NCBI GenBank assembly: GCA_946403735.1
Contig: CAMJAZ010000089.1
Coordinates: forward strand, 1-6,766
Reading direction: 5' to 3'
From: an uncultured Selenomonadales bacterium
GTDB lineage: Bacteria; Bacillota; Negativicutes; Selenomonadales; Selenomonadaceae
DNA length: 6,766 nt
The stretch's first letter is position 1, and every line of letters starts with the position of its first letter. This document shows positions 1 to 6,107 of this stretch, one piece after another. Position numbers and translations under genes: made by a program. The notes beneath the pieces were generated by a model that was given only the letters and a program-made list of their open reading frames with translations, did no database searches and was not told the origin of the DNA.

Positions 1-11
1 GTAGAATTTTT

Positions 12-32
12 TCTTAATTTTAAATTCTTAAT
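12..32 (-). repeat. Heptanucleotide repeat downstream of the membrane protein gene
   Basis: On the minus strand the units read ATTAAGA, ATTTAAA, ATTAAGA, in 7-nt register, just after the stop codon of the membrane protein (39-37). It is the same unit as at 3463-3490, so it is probably a dispersed genomic 7-mer family. The window edge cuts the context. Confidence 0.45.
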
Positions 33-36
33 TCAA

Positions 37-525
37 TTAGTATCTTCTGAAAAGTTGCGCGGCAATGGGCGTGTACTTGAACTTAGACGGCGTCGTAAAA
101 ATGCTCGTCAACCAATATCCGCCGACTGCAAAACATAAAATAAATATCGCCGTTACTGTAAAGTTCAGTTGAATTCTAATGCTTTCACTAGCCGCGTAAT
201 AATTTGTAATGGCAAAATTTCCTGCCGCTACGATAAGTAAAAGTATTACCCAAAAAGTTCTGCGCCCTGAACCTGCGGCGTTTTGTACTGAAAAAATAAC
301 TTTCGCTAAAAGATACCATACTAATGAACAGGCAAGCGTTAATCCAAATGACGCTTTTAGCACGGAAATAAAATTTTCTTCCCATTGCGAATAAGGCATT
401 TTCGACGCATTAGCCAGCGCGTGACCCTCGACGTTCGTACATATAAAGTACGCAAGACCAGTAAATACTAACGCTCCAATTAAAATTCCAAAAAGTTCTA
501 GTAACGTCCTAGTCGTACTGTTCAC
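37..525 (-). CDS. Unrecognised four-helix integral membrane protein
   Basis: I do not recognise the family. The 162-residue product has four hydrophobic stretches at about residues 8-29, 58-79, 91-111 and 121-143. A polar loop between the first two contains two Trp/Glu-rich turns, and the tail is short and basic (ending FRRY). No signal-peptidase site or catalytic motif is visible. I chose the GTG at 525-523 because a strong purine-rich SD (AGGGGGGA) lies 7 nt upstream of it; the TTG at 543-541 would place that SD inside the gene. It is divergent from the tagO-like gene and has its own near-consensus promoter, so it is probably a monocistronic unit with no necessary link to the polysaccharide genes. 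It could be a small-ligand transporter component or a general envelope protein. Coding status is well supported by length, SD and promoter; function is open. Confidence 0.75.
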   Translation of the reverse strand: MNSTTRTLLELFGILIGALVFTGLAYFICTNVEGHALANASKMPYSQWEENFISVLKASFGLTLACSLVWYLLAKVIFSVQNAAGSGRRTFWVILLLIVAAGNFAITNYYAASESIRIQLNFTVTAIFILCFAVGGYWLTSIFTTPSKFKYTPIAAQLFRRY

Positions 526-532
526 AAATAAT

Positions 533-539
533 CCCCCCT
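533..539 (-). promoter_or_regulatory. SD site that fixes the GTG start of the membrane protein
   Basis: Read on the minus strand, the bases are AGGGGGG followed by ATTATTT and then GTG. The spacing to the GTG at 525 is 7 nt. This favours that GTG over the TTG upstream of the SD. Confidence 0.65.
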
Positions 540-581
540 GCAAAAATTTTTACAATTTGTAACTTAGGCGTCAATGCGTAG

Positions 582-610
582 ATTATACAAATGAATTTTA
601 GTCAAGTCAA
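582..610 (-). promoter_or_regulatory. Sigma-70-type promoter for the minus-strand membrane protein
   Basis: On the minus strand there is TTGACT (610-605), a 17-nt spacer, then TATAAT (587-582). The -10 is a perfect match and the -35 differs from TTGACA at one base. Initiation would fall near 575, giving a leader of about 50 nt before the GTG start. It is the clearest promoter in the window. A second overlapping TTGACT at 605-600 is too close to the -10 to be used with it. Confidence 0.75.
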
Positions 611-691
611 CAATGCAAAATTTTTCCGCTGAATTATAACAGTTGAATTGAAAAGTGTACGTCGTTTCAAAAAATCCTGCATAAAACTTGC

Positions 692-721
692 TTGACTTAC
701 TTTGAATGGCTATTGTAAAAT
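692..721 (+). promoter_or_regulatory. Possible promoter for the tagO-like gene
   Basis: TTGACT (692-697), an 18-nt spacer and TAAAAT (716-721, one mismatch to TATAAT) form a plausible sigma-70 promoter. Initiation would be near 728. If real, the ATG at 706 cannot be the start and the protein must begin at 739 or 760. No better plus-strand promoter is visible in the divergent region 544-705. This is inference from weak motifs. Confidence 0.35.
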
Positions 722-759
722 CTACAAAAATTTTGCGAATGGAGGCGCGTTTAGAAACG

Positions 760-1800
760 ATGCCTGAATATATTGTGGCGTTTGCGGTGGCGATGTCGCT
801 TGCGTTGATTGTAACTCCAGCGGTGATAAAGTTAGCAATTAAAACTGGCGCAGTTGATAAGCCTGACGAAAGAAAAGTTCATAAAGTTCCAATCCCGCGA
901 ATAGGCGGACTCGGAATTTATATTTCATTTATGGTTGCAGTAGCTTTCTACATTTTTTCTTCGTACATTGATCATGAAACGCTACACCAACTCAAAGGCT
1001 TACTTGTCAGCGGCAGTTTAATCGTAGCGCTTGGACTTGTCGACGATTATAAAAATTTACCCGCGAAAGTTAAACTGCTTGGACAAATTTTAGCGGCGAC
1101 AGTTTTAGTTGTTGGTTTCGACGTTAGAATTGACTTCATAACCGATCCGCTCGGCGATTACATTTACCTTGAGTGGGTAGCCGTTCCCGCAACAATTTTT
1201 TGGCTAGTCGGCTTGACGAACACAATAAATTTAATTGACGGACTAGACGGACTAGCGGCTGGCGTTTCGTCAATCGCATCAGTTACGATTTTACTTGTAG
1301 CGCTTAAGCAAAATTTTTTGGTCGTGACAATTTTAACTGCGGCATTGGCTGGCGCGTCAGTAGGATTTTTATTTTACAATTCAAATCCTGCGCGGATATT
1401 TATGGGCGACTCAGGCAGTATGTTTTTAGGCTTTATGTTGGCAGGAATTTCTGTAATAGGCGCAGTAAAAAGTACGGCGACAATAGCGTTAATCGTGCCG
1501 ATTTTAGCGTTGGGACTTCCGATTCTCGATACAGCTTTTGCAATAGTTCGACGCTACAGAGGTGGACGCCCAATTTTTCAGCCAGATAAAGGACATTTAC
1601 ATCACAGACTTTTAAGTTTAGGATTCACGCAACGGCAAGCAGTTTTTTTAATGTACGTGATAAGTGCGCTGCTTGGACTTAGCGCGGTTGCCTTAACGGA
1701 AGTCAACAGCCAAATTGCAATGTTGATTTTAATAGCAGTCGTCGTAGCAGTTGGGTACGGCGCGAAAAAATTAGGCGTCTTACGTTTTACTAGAGATTAA
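760..1800 (+). CDS. tagO: TagO/WecA-like undecaprenyl-phosphate HexNAc-1-phosphate transferase
   Basis: This membrane enzyme of the MraY/WecA/TagO superfamily transfers GlcNAc-1-phosphate (or a related HexNAc-1-phosphate) from its UDP-sugar to undecaprenyl phosphate at the inner leaflet, the first committed step of teichoic acid or other lipid-linked envelope glycans. Numbering from the ATG at 760 (346 residues, about ten hydrophobic segments), visible motifs are DKPDERKVH (33-41) with PRIGG (46-50), the Asp pair D95-D96, NTINLIDGLDG (154-164), MGDSGS (215-220) with D217, D257, and HLHHR (279-283). The last is the basic cytoplasmic motif typical of WecA/TagO and not of MraY. In-frame ATGs also lie at 706 and 739. 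I prefer 760 because the first helix starts right after it, as in TagO, and a GGAGG lies at 741-745, although the 14-nt spacing is long. The wecB homologue downstream supports an envelope-glycan role. Exact sugar specificity cannot be read. Confidence 0.92.
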   Translation: MPEYIVAFAVAMSLALIVTPAVIKLAIKTGAVDKPDERKVHKVPIPRIGGLGIYISFMVAVAFYIFSSYIDHETLHQLKGLLVSGSLIVALGLVDDYKNLPAKVKLLGQILAATVLVVGFDVRIDFITDPLGDYIYLEWVAVPATIFWLVGLTNTINLIDGLDGLAAGVSSIASVTILLVALKQNFLVVTILTAALAGASVGFLFYNSNPARIFMGDSGSMFLGFMLAGISVIGAVKSTATIALIVPILALGLPILDTAFAIVRRYRGGRPIFQPDKGHLHHRLLSLGFTQRQAVFLMYVISALLGLSAVALTEVNSQIAMLILIAVVVAVGYGAKKLGVLRFTRD

Positions 1801-1827
1801 AAAATTTTTATAGATAAGGAAAAATTT

Positions 1828-2274
1828 ATGGAGTTACTTAATAACGAAGTTGATACTCCAGCATCAGAAGTTCTTACTAAATTTCCTAGTAATTACTGGC
1901 TGGCGAAAAATGAAAATGAAATGCGCCTTTATGAAGATGAATCGCGTACAAAATGCGTTGGACAATTTAAACGTTTTCATATTCCTGAAAAAGTCACGGT
2001 TGCAACAATGTCGCTGGATTCATTCAAAAAAATGATTCGGACTTACGACGATGAAATAGATTTTTTCTATAACAATCTTGGCTATGAACTTATCAAGGAA
2101 AAGTTGGCTGATTCACAAATTAAAATTACAGTTAATCGTAATTTAGACAATCCACAAATTTGTTATGAAATTACAATTAAAGATGATGAAGGCTTTGCGG
2201 AAGATTTAACCAGCGCAAAAATTTTTCCCGACGGCAAGTCAATTCGTGATATACAAGCAGAAGTTGAATTATAA
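1828..2274 (+). CDS. Unrecognised small acidic soluble protein
   Basis: I do not recognise this 148-residue protein. It is acidic and soluble, with no signal peptide, membrane segment or Cys-based metal motif. Residues 22-60 contain a YWLAK...RLYEDES segment and a basic stretch (QFKRFHIPEK). Residues 60-95 look helical (SLDSFKKMIRTYDDEIDFF). The C-terminal third alternates hydrophobic and polar residues like beta strands (KITVNRNL, CYEITIKDD). The start is supported by AAGGA at 1816-1820 with 7-nt spacing. It sits 27 nt after the tagO-like gene and 40 nt before wecB in the same direction, so it is probably co-transcribed. Its place between two glycan enzymes suggests an accessory or merely lineage-specific gene; no function is claimed. 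Confidence 0.75.
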   Translation: MELLNNEVDTPASEVLTKFPSNYWLAKNENEMRLYEDESRTKCVGQFKRFHIPEKVTVATMSLDSFKKMIRTYDDEIDFFYNNLGYELIKEKLADSQIKITVNRNLDNPQICYEITIKDDEGFAEDLTSAKIFPDGKSIRDIQAEVEL

Positions 2275-2314
2275 ATTTTTAATTAGTTTTCAAATTTGAG
2301 ATTAGGTGTTGACG

Positions 2315-3469
2315 ATGGAAAAGTTGAAAGTTATGACGATTTTCGGAACGCGTCCCGAAGCAATAAAAATGGCGCCCGTAATTTTGGAGTTGCAAAAATT
2401 TCCCGCAGAAGTTGAAGTAACCGTCGCCGTCACCGCGCAGCATCGCGAAATGTTGGATCAAGTTTTAAACTTGTTCGCGATTCGCCCAGATTACGACTTA
2501 AACATTATGTCGGCGGGACAAACTTTGTTCGATATAACTAGCCGCGCACTTTTGGGCTTGAACAAAATTTTGGAGGAAGTCAAGCCCAATATCGTTTTGG
2601 TACACGGCGACACGACGACGACTTTTGCAGGCGCACTTGCCGCGTACTATCACCAAATTGCAGTTGGTCACGTCGAGGCGGGACTGCGTACTGGCAATAA
2701 ATTTTCTCCGTACCCCGAAGAAATGAACCGTAAACTTACTGCCGCGTTGACTGATTTAAACTTTGCACCTACCAATACTGCAAAAGAAAATCTTCTGCGC
2801 GAAGGCATTGACGCTGAAAAAATTTTCGTCACGGGAAATACCGTTATTGACGCGCTTTATAAAACTGTTCGACGCGACTTTAAATTTTCTGACGAACTTT
2901 TAAACGCCATTGACTACGACGGCAAGCGCATAATCTTAGTGACGACTCATAGACGCGAAAATTGGGGCGAACCGTTACGGCAAATTTACAGGGCGCTGAA
3001 AAAGTTGCTGGCTGAATTTCCCGACGTTGAAATAATTTTTCCCGTCCATAAAAATCCAATCGTTCGTGAAGTTGTTGACGAAGAACTGGGCAATTTACAG
3101 CGCGTCCATTTGATTGACCCGCTTGACTATGAGCCGTTCGCCAATTTGATGAACCGCGTTAAATTGATTTTGACTGATTCAGGCGGCGTGCAGGAAGAAG
3201 CGCCAGCATTGGGCAAGCCCGTTTTGGTACTGCGCGATACTACTGAAAGACCTGAAGCCGTTGACGCGGGAACTGTTAAGCTTGTCGGCACGAACTTTGA
3301 TAACGTCTACCAAAACGCTAAAATTTTGTTGACTGACGCTGATGAATATAAAAAAATGTCTGAATCGCATAATCCATACGGCGACGGTATAGCGGCGCAA
3401 AGAATTGTTCAAGCCATACTTTGGAGCTACAAAATTTCTGATGTTAAACCTACACCGTTTGAATTATGA
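2315..3469 (+). CDS. wecB: UDP-N-acetylglucosamine 2-epimerase (non-hydrolysing)
   Basis: This cytoplasmic enzyme interconverts UDP-GlcNAc and UDP-ManNAc (WecB/MnaA family, GT-B fold), supplying ManNAc for teichoic-acid linkage units or other envelope glycans. Counting from the ATG at 2315 (384 residues, the usual family length), motifs include FGTRPEAIKMAP (10-21), HGDTTTT (97-103) with D99, HVEAGLRTG (119-127) with E121, YPEEMNR (133-139), THRREN (211-216) and DSGGVQEE (288-295) followed by a GKPVLVLRDTTERPE segment. The acidic residues and the His of HRREN correspond to the catalytic set known for WecB. An AGGTG at 2304-2308 lies 6 nt before this ATG, so I prefer it to the GTG at 2306 or TTG at 2309. 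It follows the tagO-like gene as in many Gram-positive and Negativicute loci. Its stop codon lies inside a heptamer repeat. Confidence 0.95.
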   Translation: MEKLKVMTIFGTRPEAIKMAPVILELQKFPAEVEVTVAVTAQHREMLDQVLNLFAIRPDYDLNIMSAGQTLFDITSRALLGLNKILEEVKPNIVLVHGDTTTTFAGALAAYYHQIAVGHVEAGLRTGNKFSPYPEEMNRKLTAALTDLNFAPTNTAKENLLREGIDAEKIFVTGNTVIDALYKTVRRDFKFSDELLNAIDYDGKRIILVTTHRRENWGEPLRQIYRALKKLLAEFPDVEIIFPVHKNPIVREVVDEELGNLQRVHLIDPLDYEPFANLMNRVKLILTDSGGVQEEAPALGKPVLVLRDTTERPEAVDAGTVKLVGTNFDNVYQNAKILLTDADEYKKMSESHNPYGDGIAAQRIVQAILWSYKISDVKPTPFEL

Positions 3470-3490
3470 ATTAAGAATTAAGAATTGGGA
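3463..3490 (+). repeat. Heptanucleotide tandem repeat at the wecB / phosphodiesterase junction
   Basis: Four consecutive 7-mers are seen: ATTATGA, ATTAAGA, ATTAAGA, ATTGGGA. The wecB stop codon (TGA, 3467-3469) lies in the first unit, and the last unit contributes GGGA to the SD (GGGAGG, 3487-3492) of the next gene. The same 7-mer occurs on the opposite strand at 12-32. Such short repeats can change copy number by slippage. Confidence 0.6.
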
Positions 3491-3500
3491 GGATTTGTCT

Positions 3501-4137
3501 TTGAAAATTTTGTGTCATCGTGGCGCGTGGAATATTGACGCTGAAAAAAATTCTATCGCGGCGCTTAAAAAATCTATAGCGCTTGGCTACGGTTTTGAAA
3601 GTGACGTTAGAGATTACCGCGGCGAATTGGTAATTTCTCACGACATCGCCAACGAAAATTCGCCAGCAGTCGAGCAAGTATTCGATCTTTTGTCTACCCC
3701 CCCCCCTTGTCGAGGGTAACATTTATTTTGCCATAAACATTAAAGCTGACGGATTGGTCAACGCTCTTCGTGCGCTGATTGAAAAATATTCCATAAAAAA
3801 TTATTTTGTATTTGATATGTCCTTACCGCAGATGCTTAGCTATCGTGCGGCGGGGCTTATTTTTTTTACGCGTCAAAGTGAATATGAAAAAGTTCCGCAG
3901 CTGTACGAAGATGCGGCTGGCGTTTGGCTTGACAGTTTTATAAATGACGATTGGATTAACGCTGATTTGATTCAAAAACATTTCGACGCGGGAAAAAAAG
4001 TTTGCGTTGTATCGCCAGAACTTCATGGACGTTCGCCATTTGAATTGTGGAAAAAAATTAAGCCTATCGACAATCCAAATTTATTTTTGTGTACAGATTT
4101 GTTTCAAGAGGCTGAAAAATTTTTTGTAGGTGATTGA
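3501..4137 (+). pseudogene. GDPD-like phosphodiesterase, split by a C10 frameshift
   Basis: The gene resembles small glycerophosphodiester phosphodiesterase-like proteins that I recall from capsule loci. It starts at TTG 3501, 8 nt after GGGAGG. The first part shows the GDPD catalytic pattern: CHRG (5-8), ESD (33-35) and SHD (46-48). After the Leu-Leu at about residue 63 the frame runs through ten Cs (3697-3706) and stops at 3717-3719. The rest of the protein continues in the next frame from about 3706 to 4137, with AINIKADGL, YFVFDMSLPQ, VSPELHGR and FLCTDLFQEAEKFF. Removing one C would give one 211-residue protein, close to the length I expect. The position corresponding to the second-half metal-ligand Glu of canonical GDPDs (IEIK) appears to be Asn (INIK), so the substrate may differ. 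It may be phase-variable rather than dead. The next gene follows after one base. Confidence 0.8.
3697..3706. repeat. Homopolymeric C10 tract inside the phosphodiesterase gene
   Basis: Ten consecutive Cs lie inside a coding region in sequence that otherwise has almost no C runs above five. Ten Cs put the 5' part out of frame and lead to a TAA at 3717; nine Cs give a continuous reading frame. The tract is followed by CCCTTGTCGAGGG-type symmetry (CCCT/AGGG, 5-nt loop). Confidence 0.9.
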
Positions 4138-4138
4138 T

Positions 4139-4771
4139 TTGAAGATTAAAGCAATAATTTTTGATATGGACGGCGTACTAATCGAGGCTAAAGATTGGCA
4201 TTACGAAGCGCTGAATAAGGCGTTGGGACTTTTTGGCTACGCGATAAGCCGTTACGATCATTTAGTAACTTATGACGGCTTGCCGACGCGAAAAAAACTT
4301 GAAATGCTTAGTATGGAACATAATTTGCCGCGTGCGTTGCATTCCTTCATTAACGAAATGAAACAACAATATACAATGGAAATTATTTATCAGAAGTGCA
4401 AGCCGATTTTCTATCACGAATACGCGCTTTCAAAGTTGAAGGCGGAAGGTTATCGATTAGCGGTCGCGTCAAATTCCGTGCGAAATTCTGTTGAAATGAT
4501 GATGCAAAAAAGCAACCTTATCAATTACGTAGAATTTTTGTTGAGTAACCAAGATGTGAAAAATCCTAAACCTCATCCAGAAATTTATCAGACGGCAATT
4601 TCAAAATTTGGACTTCAACCGAAAGAATGTTTAATCGTCGAAGATAATTTTAACGGCATTAAGGCGGCGAAAGATTCAGGCGGTCACGTCTACCAAGTCG
4701 AGACAATTAAAGACGTAAACTATCAAGCGTTGAAGGCGTCGATAAAATTGGCAGAGGAGGACGCAATATGA
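4139..4771 (+). CDS. HAD-superfamily phosphatase (beta-phosphoglucomutase-like, subfamily I)
   Basis: This soluble Mg-dependent HAD enzyme most likely dephosphorylates a small phospho-metabolite or sugar phosphate. Numbered from TTG 4139 (210 residues), all four HAD motifs are present: FDMDG (8-12, nucleophile D9 and acid/base D11), ASNS (110-113), the motif III Lys in KNPKPHPE (141-148), and VEDN (167-170) with the acidic pair. Residues 16-85 form the helical cap, with YDHLVTYDGLPT resembling the capsule-locus subgroup I recall. I prefer TTG 4139, since AGGTGA at 4128-4133 lies 5 nt upstream; GTG 4130 would also be possible and would overlap the previous gene. It begins one base after the phosphodiesterase stop and overlaps the next gene by ATGA, so translation is probably coupled. 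The substrate is unknown; the neighbours suggest a phospho-intermediate of the nucleotidyltransferase pathway. Confidence 0.88.
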   Translation: MKIKAIIFDMDGVLIEAKDWHYEALNKALGLFGYAISRYDHLVTYDGLPTRKKLEMLSMEHNLPRALHSFINEMKQQYTMEIIYQKCKPIFYHEYALSKLKAEGYRLAVASNSVRNSVEMMMQKSNLINYVEFLLSNQDVKNPKPHPEIYQTAISKFGLQPKECLIVEDNFNGIKAAKDSGGHVYQVETIKDVNYQALKASIKLAEEDAI

Positions 4772-5499
4772 ACGTTATAATTCCTATGGCTGGCGAGAGT
4801 AAAATTTTTAAAGACGCTGGCTTTCGCTACAACAAAAATTTTACGCAAATTGCCCATAAGCCGCTTTTTCAACGTGTCTTTGAAGGTGTTCAAGAAATTC
4901 AAGCTGATAATTTTATTTTCGTCGTGACGAAAGAGGATGCGCGAAAATATCATATTGGGAAATCGCTGAAACTTTTATCTCCAAAATGCCGCGTGATTGT
5001 CGCTGAAAATATGACGGCTGGCGCGGCTTGCACAGTCTTACTGGCGGCGGAATTTATCGACAATGCCGACGAACTTATCATCAGCAACGGCGATCAAGTT
5101 TTGGAAGTTGACCTTCAAGCAATCATTGAAAATTTCCGTGAAAGAAATCTTGACGGCGGGATAATTACGTTTGAATCAGTTCACCCGCGCTGGTCATTCG
5201 TCCGTACTGATGAAAATGATATAGTAATTGAAACTTCCGAGAAAGACCCAATAAGCAGTCACGCTACTGCTGGCTTTTATTACTTTAAGCACGGCGCAGA
5301 TTTTGTTGCGGGTGCAAAGTCAATGATTCGCAAAGATTCTAATGTTAACGGTCAATATTACGTTTGCCCCGTCTATAACGAATTGATTTTGCAACAAAAA
5401 ATGATTGGGCGCTATGAAATTTCAGAGAAAAATTATTTTCCACTTACCGTACCGAAGGAAGTTGATGAGTACGAAACGCATATTAAGAAAAATTTTTAA
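4768..5499 (+). CDS. Nucleotidyltransferase-fold protein with degenerate signature
   Basis: This 243-residue protein has the NTP_transferase (GT-A-like) fold used by sugar-1-phosphate nucleotidyltransferases. It begins MNVIIPMAG and keeps TAGAACTVLLA (83-93), SNGDQ (106-110, with D109 as likely metal ligand) and GQYYVCPVYNE near the C-terminal third. The N-terminal nucleotide-binding signature is altered. Where the paralogue at 6116 has GRGSRF and LPKPL, this protein reads GESKIF (9-14) and YNKNF (21-25). The catalytic-type Arg becomes Ile and the Pro residues around the Lys become Asn, while the Lys (K23) stays; TEG also becomes TAG. The two align without gaps over the first 32 residues from MAG, so this is divergence of a paralogue, not truncation. 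The start has AGAGGAGG with 7-nt spacing. It may use a different substrate, be a non-catalytic partner, or be a pyrophosphorylase with relaxed signature. Confidence 0.85.
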   Translation: MNVIIPMAGESKIFKDAGFRYNKNFTQIAHKPLFQRVFEGVQEIQADNFIFVVTKEDARKYHIGKSLKLLSPKCRVIVAENMTAGAACTVLLAAEFIDNADELIISNGDQVLEVDLQAIIENFRERNLDGGIITFESVHPRWSFVRTDENDIVIETSEKDPISSHATAGFYYFKHGADFVAGAKSMIRKDSNVNGQYYVCPVYNELILQQKMIGRYEISEKNYFPLTVPKEVDEYETHIKKNF

Positions 5500-5511
5500 G
5501 GAGGCTTTAAC

Positions 5512-5850
5512 TTGAAGACTGCTAAACTTGCCGATATGTTCAAAGGCTGGTTTGTTGGAAATTTTGAACCGACGATTTACCGTACAAATGACGTTGAAGT
5601 TGCCATTAAAGAATATTCTGCTGGCGATTATGAAGATGCGCACTACCACAAAATTGCTACGGAAATCACCGTTATTCAAAGTGGGCGCGTGAAAATGTTC
5701 GACAAAATTTTTAATAGCGGTGACATTATCGTCGTTGAACCGAATGACGCAACTGACTTTACAGCGCTGGAAGATAGCGTAACAATCGTCGTAAAAATTC
5801 CTGGCGCGAACAATGATAAATATCTTGTCGAGGAGGGGTTTAACAGTTAA
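5512..5850 (+). CDS. Small single-domain cupin protein
   Basis: The 112-residue product is a compact RmlC-like cupin, with cupin motif 1 seen as G38, H44, H46, E51 and G58 (AGDYEDAHYHK...E...SGRV). Motif 2 starts at GD (70-71) and P77, but the usual His of motif 2 appears replaced by Asp (D82), which would change or lose one metal ligand. Cupins of this size may be isomerases, sugar-modifying enzymes or ligand-binding proteins; no specific reaction can be assigned. TTG 5512 is supported by AAGGAGG at 5498-5504 with 7-nt spacing. It starts 12 nt after the nucleotidyltransferase stop, so the two are likely co-translated. It is the last intact gene before the interrupted junction at 5889-6115. 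Confidence 0.85.
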   Translation: MKTAKLADMFKGWFVGNFEPTIYRTNDVEVAIKEYSAGDYEDAHYHKIATEITVIQSGRVKMFDKIFNSGDIIVVEPNDATDFTALEDSVTIVVKIPGANNDKYLVEEGFNS

Positions 5851-5888
5851 GAATAACTTATAATAAATTATAAAATAATCAAAAAAAT

Positions 5889-5898
5889 AAGGAGGTGA
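5889..5898 (+). promoter_or_regulatory. Perfect but displaced Shine-Dalgarno sequence
   Basis: AAGGAGGTGA is fully complementary to the 3' end of 16S rRNA. No ATG, GTG or TTG lies at a usable distance: the first ATG (5921) is 22 nt away and opens only a 10-codon frame. The next real gene starts at 6116, and between its ATG and the inserted segment there is no purine-rich SD. The simplest reading is that this was, or still is, the SD of that gene. Confidence 0.7.
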
Positions 5899-5901
5899 AG
5901 A

Positions 5902-6107
5902 CCGTTACTGAAAGCTTTTTATGTTGACTATTTATGCTCCACGTATTCTTTGAAAATTTCACGTTAAAGAAAACCTGTATATATACGCGGGGAATTAAAG
6001 CTTGTGGAGCGTCACAGCAAACGCAAGTAGCTTTATGCAAAAGCGGACGCGGTGAATCAGGAATGGGACATAAAAGTTTAATACTTTTTATAAGTTCTCA
6101 GTAACGG
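5902..6107 (+). mobile_element. Insert bounded by 10-bp inverted repeats, probably a decayed IS200/IS605-type tnpB remnant
   Basis: The segment starts with CCGTTACTGA (5902-5911) and ends with TCAGTAACGG (6098-6107), a perfect 10-bp inverted repeat. In one frame (ATG 5934 to TAA 6102-6104) a short peptide contains RGIKACG, and in the next frame a piece reads NQEWDIKV before a stop. Both resemble endings I recall for TnpB proteins of IS200/IS605 elements, which suggests a frameshifted, internally deleted tnpB 3' end. Three hairpins are visible: CTTG..CGT / ACG.CAAG (6001-6027), GCTTT / AAAGC (6030-6044) and AAAAGT / ACTTTT (6072-6088). They fit the structured right end and omega RNA of such elements. 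Perfect terminal repeats are not typical of IS200/IS605, so a MITE or a purely structural RNA is an alternative. No intact transposase is present. Confidence 0.5.
5991..6107 (+). ncRNA. Possible omega-RNA-like structured RNA remnant
   Basis: The stretch contains consecutive hairpins at 6001-6027, 6030-6044 and 6072-6088 within the supposed tnpB 3' end, the place where IS200/IS605 elements encode their guide RNA scaffold. If it were active, the guide would read into the start of the gene at 6116. No expression evidence is available and the parent nuclease is absent here. Confidence 0.25.

Noticed and set aside
209..394. Plus-strand open frame of 61 codons across the membrane protein gene
   Set aside because: It has no SD, lies wholly inside the better supported minus-strand gene and shows no recognisable motif. 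It is a shadow frame.
3179..3412. Minus-strand 77-codon frame within wecB
   Set aside because: wecB is intact and conserved through this stretch; the opposite frame reads as low-quality shadow.
5858..5873. TTATAA-TAAA-TTATAA hairpin as a terminator after the cupin gene
   Set aside because: The stem is six A-T pairs with no G-C and no following T tract, so it is too weak for an intrinsic terminator.
5921..5953. Small open frame ATG TTG ACT... of 10 codons, whose first bases resemble the start of the gene at 6116
   Set aside because: Only 13 of 20 bases match and the frame ends after ten codons. It lies 22 nt from the SD. Chance similarity is the simpler reading.
5902..6107. Group I or group II self-splicing intron between SD and start
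   Set aside because: At about 206 nt it is short, and I cannot find the conserved group I core pairings or a group II domain V-like hairpin. The terminal inverted repeat alone is not evidence of splicing.
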